DNA from: an uncultured Clostridia bacterium
Lineage (GTDB): Bacteria; Bacillota; Clostridia; Oscillospirales; Ruminococcaceae
DNA length: 64,000 nt
Direction: 5' to 3'
Assembly (NCBI GenBank): GCA_947629905.1
Contig: CANRFM010000004.1
Span: 1 to 64,000 of the forward strand
The notes below the pieces were generated by a model. The model searched no databases. It saw only the letters and a program-made list of their open reading frames with translations, and was not told where the DNA came from. This document shows, in pieces, positions 58,828 to 64,000 of the stretch (positions are counted from its first letter, which is position 1; each line of letters starts with the position of its first letter). The translations under genes were made by a program, and so were the position numbers.

Positions 58828-60603
58828 ATGAAGCTGCTGAAGAAACTGGCAGCAGGTGTGACTGCACTCACACTCTGCGCTGGGATGTTCTCCGCTTTTC
58901 CCGTGAATGCGGTGGACACCAATAATGATGACTGGCTCCATGCCGTCGGAAGCCGTCTGTACGACAAGGACGGCAATGAAGTGTGGCTCACCGGGGCGAA
59001 CTGGTTCGGGTTCAACTGCTCGGAGAACTGCGCACACTATCTCTGGAGTGCGGATGTGGATGATGTGCTGTCCTCTGTTGCCGATCACGGGATCAATGTC
59101 ATCCGTTTCCCGATCTCTACCGAACTGCTGCTTTCGTGGATGAACGGCACGCCGAACCCCGTTTCAAGCGTGTCTGCCAACAAAGACCCGGCGTTTACCA
59201 TTAACCCGGATTTCTGTGAGGAAGACGGCAAGACACTGAAAAACAGCATGGAGATCTTCGACATCATCATGCAGAAGTGCAAGAAGTACGGCATCAAGGC
59301 GTTTATTGACATTCACAGCCCCCATGCCGACAATTCCGGGCACAATTACAATCTCTGGTACGGCAAGGAGACCGCAGACGGCGTAATGGTCACCACAGAG
59401 ATCTGGATCGAGACCCTCACATGGCTTGCCGAAAAGTACAGCAATGACGATACGCTCATCGGCTATGACCTCAAGAACGAGCCGCACGGAAAGGGGCAGG
59501 AAGGTGTTGAGGCTGCCAAGTGGGATGGTTCTACGGATGAGAACAACTGGGCATATGCTGCCACGCAGTGTGCCAATTCCATCCTTGCTGTCAATCCCAA
59601 TGCCCTGATCTTCATCGAGGGTGTTGAACAGTCCCTCAAACGTCCGGGGACTTCCGACTACTGGGGTATGCCCGATTCGCTGACGGATTCGCCCTATATC
59701 CCGGCATGGTGGGGCGGCAATCTGCGTGGTGTACGAGACTATCCGGTCGTACCGGATTCCGGCACAAGTCAGATCGTCTATTCGCCGCACGATTACGGAC
59801 CGTCCGTTTATGCGCAGACATGGTTTGAAAAGGATTTCACGACACAGACACTGCTCGATGATTACTGGTATGATACATGGGCATATGTCAATGCCGAGGA
59901 TATTGCGCCGCTGCTGATCGGTGAGTGGGGCGGTCACATGGACGAAGACAAGAATCAGAAATGGATGGAGCTGCTGCGGGACTACATGATCGCACACCAC
60001 ATCAACCATACGTTCTGGTGCCTGAATACCAACTCCGGCGATACCGGCGGTCTGTGGACGGGGCTTGGCTTTACGGCAGCAAGCGGTACCACGATCGAAT
60101 GGGATGCGGACAAGTACGGACTGATGGAGGAAGCCCTCTGGCAGACCTCGAAGTCCGGCAAGTATATCGGGCTTGACCACGAGACACCGCTCGGACAGAA
60201 TGACACTGGCATTACGGTTTCAGAGTACTATGCAAGCTACGCAGACAGCGAGGGCAGCAACCTTGATGCGGGCGGCAAGACTGATCCGGTCGAACCGCAG
60301 ATCCCGCCGACGGAGACCCCTGCGGATACGGAAGCACCGGAAGTTACGGATGCACCGAAGGATACAGAAGCACCAGAAGATACAGATGCCCCGGCAGATA
60401 TTATCTATGGGGATGTAGACAATGATAAATTTGTCAGGTTATCGGATGTCATTACTTTGAATCTGTACCTGATGAACTGTGAGAATCTGGATGATGATGC
60501 CCTGATACGTGCCAATGTCGATCTGGACAGCGGCGTTACGCCGAATGATGCCCTGTACATCCTGAGCTATGTGATCGAGCTGATCGATAAGCTTCCCGTC
60601 TGA
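58828..60603 (+). CDS. GH5 endoglucanase-type enzyme with dockerin
   Basis: The 591-residue secreted enzyme has a signal peptide (residues 1-28) and a GH5 barrel (about 35-450). The acid/base Glu is in LKNEPHG (E218), the nucleophile Glu in IGEWGGH (E366), and the conserved HDYGPSVYA stretch lies between. Cellulose or mixed-linkage glucan is the likely substrate; mannan is possible. A linker of TEAPEDTDAP-type repeats leads to a type I dockerin (DVDNDKFVRLSD and NVDLDSGVTPND), which lacks the usual glycine in the first calcium loop. AAGGAGG lies before the ATG. Confidence 0.95.
   Translation: MKLLKKLAAGVTALTLCAGMFSAFPVNAVDTNNDDWLHAVGSRLYDKDGNEVWLTGANWFGFNCSENCAHYLWSADVDDVLSSVADHGINVIRFPISTELLLSWMNGTPNPVSSVSANKDPAFTINPDFCEEDGKTLKNSMEIFDIIMQKCKKYGIKAFIDIHSPHADNSGHNYNLWYGKETADGVMVTTEIWIETLTWLAEKYSNDDTLIGYDLKNEPHGKGQEGVEAAKWDGSTDENNWAYAATQCANSILAVNPNALIFIEGVEQSLKRPGTSDYWGMPDSLTDSPYIPAWWGGNLRGVRDYPVVPDSGTSQIVYSPHDYGPSVYAQTWFEKDFTTQTLLDDYWYDTWAYVNAEDIAPLLIGEWGGHMDEDKNQKWMELLRDYMIAHHINHTFWCLNTNSGDTGGLWTGLGFTAASGTTIEWDADKYGLMEEALWQTSKSGKYIGLDHETPLGQNDTGITVSEYYASYADSEGSNLDAGGKTDPVEPQIPPTETPADTEAPEVTDAPKDTEAPEDTDAPADIIYGDVDNDKFVRLSDVITLNLYLMNCENLDDDALIRANVDLDSGVTPNDALYILSYVIELIDKLPV
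60328..60402 (+). repeat. degenerate repeats in the GH5 linker
   Basis: The linker coding sequence contains four imperfect units of the type GAxGCACCGGAAGxTACxGA, encoding TEAPE(V/D)TDAP-like peptides. They resemble the xylanase linker repeats in composition but not in exact sequence. Confidence 0.6.
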
Positions 60604-60617
60604 TGACATTTCCATGA

Positions 60618-60641
60618 GGAGAGCAGAGTTTTCTGCTCTCC
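60618..60641 (+). terminator. hairpin after the GH5 gene
   Basis: A perfect 10-bp stem (GGAGAGCAGA with TCTGCTCTCC) closes a GTTT loop 14 bp after the stop codon. No T-tract follows directly, so it may be a poor intrinsic terminator or an mRNA-stabilising end. Confidence 0.6.
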
Positions 60642-60720
60642 CATGTGTTGCTATAATCACTTAAAAAAATAAAGTTATTTTTCGTTTTACTAAAAAAAAT
60701 AAGGTATATGCCTGTTTCTG

Positions 60721-60749
60721 TTGACAAATTACAAAATATGTAGTAAAAT
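60721..60749 (+). promoter_or_regulatory. sigma-A promoter of gltB
   Basis: TTGACA (60721-60726) and TAAAAT (60744-60749) are 17 bp apart in an AT-rich stretch. The transcript would have a leader of about 117 nt. Confidence 0.82.
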
Positions 60750-60799
60750 AATGTCCGTGGGCTGACAACAGATGTCCACTGATGAAACACTGGAAGCAA

Positions 60800-60852
60800 C
60801 GGCGCTTTTCCTGTTCCGCAAGGAGGGGAAAGGTGTCGGTTTATGTTTTTTC
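60800..60852 (+). promoter_or_regulatory. terminator-like stem in the gltB leader
   Basis: CGGCGCTTTTCC (60800-60811) pairs over 12 bp, including three G-T pairs, with GGAAAGGTGTCG (60827-60838). GTTTATGTTTTTT (up to 60852) follows. This is the arrangement of an intrinsic terminator placed before the coding region, so attenuation of gltB is plausible. An upstream TCCA/TGGA stem (60775-60794) could belong to a sensor part. Confidence 0.55.
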
Positions 60853-60872
60853 GCCTATGGGAGAGTGAGCGT

Positions 60873-63800
60873 ATGGAAGAACAGAGAAAAGCCGGGGGCT
60901 TGTACCGCCCGCAGTTTGAGCATGACAACTGCGGCATCGGTGCTGTGGTCAACATCAAGGGCATTCCTTCAAGGCGTGTCGTGGAGGATGCACTGCACAT
61001 CGTGGAAAATTTAGAGCACCGTGCCGGTAAGGATGCAGAGGGCAAGACCGGTGACGGCGTGGGCATTTTGCTCCAGATCTCGCACAGCTTTTTTACCAAG
61101 GCTGCCGCTGCGGCAGGCATTGCACTCGGCGGGGCAAGGGACTATGGCGTGGGAATGTTCTTTTTCCCGCAGGATGAACTGAAACGCCGGCAGGCAAAGA
61201 AACTCTTTGAGATCATTGTTGCCAAGGAGGGGATGCAGTTCCTCGGCTGGCGGGAAGTGCCCACTGTACCCGAAGTGCTCGGAGAAAAGGCACTCCGGAG
61301 TATGCCGAGTATCTGGCAGGGCTTTGTCGGCAGACCGGAGGACTGCGGCAAGGGACTGCCCTTTGACCGGAAACTGTATGTTGCCCGCCGTGTATTTGAG
61401 CAGAGCAACGAAAATACCTACGTCGTCTCGCTGTCAAGCCGGACGGTCGTTTACAAGGGGATGTTCCTTGTCAAGGAACTGCGGCAGTTCTTCCCCGATC
61501 TGCAATCCCCGGACTACGAGTCGGCAATTGCGACCGTGCATTCCCGTTTCAGCACGAATACTATTCCAAGCTGGCAGAAAGCACACCCGAACCGCTTTAT
61601 CGTGCACAATGGGGAGATCAATACGATCACCGGCAACGCCGATAAGATGCTTGCCCGTGAGGAATCGGTCGGCTGTGAGGTGCTGCGTGAGGAAATGCAC
61701 AAGCTCCTGCCCATCCTTGACGTGAACGGTTCGGACTCGGCACGGCTGGACAATACGCTGGAATTTTTGGTCATGTCCGGTATGCCTTTGCCGCTTGCTG
61801 TGATGATCTTAATTCCCGAACCGTGGAAAAATAACCGCACCATGTCCCGGCAGAAGCGGGATTTCTACCAGTACTATGCCACGATGATGGAACCGTGGGA
61901 CGGACCGGCTTCGATTTTGTTCTCGGACGGTGATGTCATGGGTGCGGTGCTCGACCGGAACGGTCTGCGCCCCTCCCGGTACTATATCACGGATGACGGC
62001 TTTCTCATCCTGTCCAGTGAGGTCGGCACGCTCGATCTTCCGGCGGAGCATATTCTCCAGAAAGACAGACTGCGCCCCGGCAGAATGCTGCTGGTCGATA
62101 CCGTGCAGGGCAGGGTGATCGATGATGAAGAGCTGAAAAACTCTTTCGCCTGCCGTCAGCCCTATGGCGAATGGCTCGACAGCAATCTTGTCCGCCTGAA
62201 ACAGCTGCACATCCCGAACCATAATATCGAACGTTTCTCCCATGAAAAGCTTGCCCAGATGCAGCGGGCATTCGGGTATACCTATGAGGAGATCCGGGGT
62301 TCGATCCTGCCGATGGCAGAAAAAGGGGCAGAACCCATTGCCTCCATGGGGGCAGACAATCCGCTGCCGCCGTTTTCGGGGATGCAGCCGCCGCTGTTTG
62401 ACTATTTCCGGCAGCTCTTTGCACAGGTCACGAACCCGCCCTTTGATGCGATCCGGGAAGAAGTCGTGACGGACACCTCGACCTATATCGGTTCAGACGG
62501 CAATGTCCTCGTGGAAAATGCGCAAAACTGCCACGTTCTGCGTGTTGACAACCCCATTCTTGCCAACACCGATATGCTCAAGATCAAGTACATGAATGAA
62601 CCCGGTCTCAAGACAGAGGTCATCCCGATCACGTATTATAAAAATACTTCCCTGAAAAATGCGATCCGGCAGCTCTTTATCCGTGCGGATAAGGCATACC
62701 GGGACGGGGCGAATATCCTGATTTTGTCCGACCGTGAGGTGGATGAGTACCATGTGCCGATCCCGTCGCTGCTTGCTGTTTCGGCTTTGCAGCAGCACCT
62801 TGTTGCCACGAGAAAGCGCACGGCGCTGGCACTCATCCTCGAAAGCGCCGAGCCGAGAGAAGTGCACCATTTTGCCACGCTGCTTGGCTACGGGGCTTGT
62901 GCAATCAACCCATATCTTGCGCATGAGACCATCCGGGAAATGACCGAGAACGGTGCGCTTGACAAGGACTACTACGCAGCCGAATCGGACTATGATGCCT
63001 GCGTGCTGCATGGCATTGTCAAAATTGCCTCGAAAATGGGTATTTCTACCGTGCAGTCCTATCAGGGTTCCAAGCTGTTTGAAGCGGTCGGTGTGAGCCG
63101 GGAAGTCATTGACGAATACTTCACCGGAACAGTCAGCCGGGTGGGGGGCATTACCCTCAAGGAGATCGGCGAACGGGTGGAAACGCTGCATTCCTCGGCA
63201 TTTGACCCGCTCGGACTGGGCACGGAGACAGAGGTCTCCAGCTTGGGTGCGCACAAAATGCGTGCTGCCCGTGAGGAACACCTCTACCGCCCTGAAACCA
63301 TTCACCTCCTCCAGCAAGCAAGCCGGACGGGGGACTATGAGATCTACAAACAGTATGCCGCTGCCGTCCATGTAGAGGGCAGAAGTATGCAGCTGCGGGA
63401 TATGCTGGAATTTGTCTACCCGGAGGACGGCGGTATTCCGCTCGAAGAAGTCGAACCTGTAGAGACCATTCTGCACCGGTTCAAGACGGGGGCAATGTCC
63501 TACGGTTCAATTTCGCAGGAAGCGCATGAAACGCTTGCGATCGCCATGAACCGCATCGGCGGCAAGTCCAACAGCGGTGAGGGCGGCGAAAGCGAAGAAC
63601 GTCTTGCCACTGCCGGAACCGACCACGATTGCTCCTCTGCCATCAAGCAGGTGGCTTCCGGGCGGTTCGGTGTTACTTCCGAATACCTCGTCAGTGCAAA
63701 GGAATTGCAGATCAAGTGTGCCCAAGGTGCAAAGCCCGGTGAGGGCGGACACCTGCCGGCAGGAAAGGTCTACCCGTGGATCGCCAAGACACGGCACTCC

Positions 63801-64000
63801 ACGCCCGGTGTGGGGCTGATCTCACCGCCGCCGCACCATGACATTTACTCCATCGAGGATCTGGCACAGCTTATCTACGACCTGAAAAATGCCAACACGC
63901 AAGCCCGCATTTCCGTTAAGCTCGTTTCCGAAGCCGGTGTCGGCACGGTCGCTGCCGGCGTTGCAAAAGCCGGTGCAGGCGTTGTCTTGATTTCCGGGTA
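60873..64000 (+). CDS. gltB: glutamate synthase large subunit (partial, runs off the window)
   Basis: GltB makes two glutamates from glutamine and 2-oxoglutarate. About 1042 codons are visible. The N-terminal glutaminase domain should be exposed by cleavage before Cys20 in EHDNCGIGAV. A central domain follows, and the FMN-binding synthase domain begins near 63490 (GAMSYGSISQEAHETLA, KSNSGEGGE, KPGEGGHLPAGKV). The window ends inside this domain, before the 3Fe-4S cysteines and the C-terminal domain. I chose ATG 60873 because it gives the same short propeptide (GLYRPQFEHDNCGIG) as Bacillus GltB; an in-frame ATG at 60843 would add ten residues. Confidence 0.95.
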   Translation, partial: MEEQRKAGGLYRPQFEHDNCGIGAVVNIKGIPSRRVVEDALHIVENLEHRAGKDAEGKTGDGVGILLQISHSFFTKAAAAAGIALGGARDYGVGMFFFPQDELKRRQAKKLFEIIVAKEGMQFLGWREVPTVPEVLGEKALRSMPSIWQGFVGRPEDCGKGLPFDRKLYVARRVFEQSNENTYVVSLSSRTVVYKGMFLVKELRQFFPDLQSPDYESAIATVHSRFSTNTIPSWQKAHPNRFIVHNGEINTITGNADKMLAREESVGCEVLREEMHKLLPILDVNGSDSARLDNTLEFLVMSGMPLPLAVMILIPEPWKNNRTMSRQKRDFYQYYATMMEPWDGPASILFSDGDVMGAVLDRNGLRPSRYYITDDGFLILSSEVGTLDLPAEHILQKDRLRPGRMLLVDTVQGRVIDDEELKNSFACRQPYGEWLDSNLVRLKQLHIPNHNIERFSHEKLAQMQRAFGYTYEEIRGSILPMAEKGAEPIASMGADNPLPPFSGMQPPLFDYFRQLFAQVTNPPFDAIREEVVTDTSTYIGSDGNVLVENAQNCHVLRVDNPILANTDMLKIKYMNEPGLKTEVIPITYYKNTSLKNAIRQLFIRADKAYRDGANILILSDREVDEYHVPIPSLLAVSALQQHLVATRKRTALALILESAEPREVHHFATLLGYGACAINPYLAHETIREMTENGALDKDYYAAESDYDACVLHGIVKIASKMGISTVQSYQGSKLFEAVGVSREVIDEYFTGTVSRVGGITLKEIGERVETLHSSAFDPLGLGTETEVSSLGAHKMRAAREEHLYRPETIHLLQQASRTGDYEIYKQYAAAVHVEGRSMQLRDMLEFVYPEDGGIPLEEVEPVETILHRFKTGAMSYGSISQEAHETLAIAMNRIGGKSNSGEGGESEERLATAGTDHDCSSAIKQVASGRFGVTSEYLVSAKELQIKCAQGAKPGEGGHLPAGKVYPWIAKTRHSTPGVGLISPPPHHDIYSIEDLAQLIYDLKNANTQARISVKLVSEAGVGTVAAGVAKAGAGVVLISG

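Noticed and set aside
60776-60800. CTGATGA followed by GAAAC in the gltB leader, resembling a hammerhead ribozyme core
   Set aside because: The two motifs overlap, and there is no stem II between them and no flanking stems I and III. It is a chance match.

Overview
The window is a stretch of a bacterial chromosome from a Gram-positive member of the Firmicutes. Genes for GreA, SepF, DivIVA, Hfq next to MiaA, an SdpR/SdpI-type pair and a YlbF-family protein all point that way. Four secreted proteins end in type I dockerins: a GH48 cellulase, a GH10 xylanase, a GH5 glucanase and a small protein with no recognisable catalytic domain. Together with the GC-rich sequence this suggests a cellulosome-forming Ruminococcus of the gut, close to R. 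champanellensis or R. flavefaciens. The species is inference. I see no prophage, insertion sequence, CRISPR array, rRNA or tRNA, so this is a core-genome segment with fibre-degradation genes scattered through it.

Layout. 1-1125: an ArsR-type repressor and SdpI-like membrane protein with their own promoter and repeated operator. 1130-4260 (minus): greA, lysS and a coiled-coil membrane protein. 4280-8441 (minus): lysA, queD, queE, folE, queC and queF, a complete preQ1 route co-transcribed with a diaminopimelate decarboxylase gene. 8556-12512: a ferredoxin, an intracellular GH43 enzyme, then birA and a VanY-type carboxypeptidase on the minus strand. 12539-12674: a densely structured intergenic segment. 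12676-22710 (plus): coaBC, ldh, an HMA-fold protein, miaB, ylbF, mutS, mutL and miaA. 22766-31201: hfq, an HlyD-like protein, yggS, sepF, ylmH, divIVA, ileS, lspA and an RluD-family gene, which form a division and envelope cluster. 31198-33855: a HAD phosphatase and a split transketolase.

33859-40287 (minus): an SPFH, ribbon-helix-helix and small membrane protein operon, then a Gld-like ABC transporter with a DUF4340 protein. 40640-43571: the GH48 gene with a strong promoter and a structured leader of about 140 nt. 43590-48886: tyrS, a membrane-anchored unknown, the small dockerin protein, and a GntR-regulated ABC transporter. 48930-51032: the GH10 xylanase. 51087-53465: pckA and a DUF2752 protein. 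53474-58041 (minus): two M16 peptidases, lgt and folD. 58014-58649 (minus): a YiiX-like protein. 58764-60641: the GH5 enzyme. 60721-64000: gltB, which runs off the end of the window behind a leader that looks like a terminator.

The dockerin enzymes are transcribed singly, each from a near-consensus sigma-A promoter, and would meet on the cell surface through cohesins encoded elsewhere. The GH43 enzyme lacks a signal peptide and would finish imported oligosaccharides inside the cell. PckA, LDH, split transketolase, ferredoxin and GltB fit a saccharolytic anaerobe. Nearly every promoter found has exactly 17 bp between the -35 and -10 elements, and many carry TGG or TGC just before the -10.
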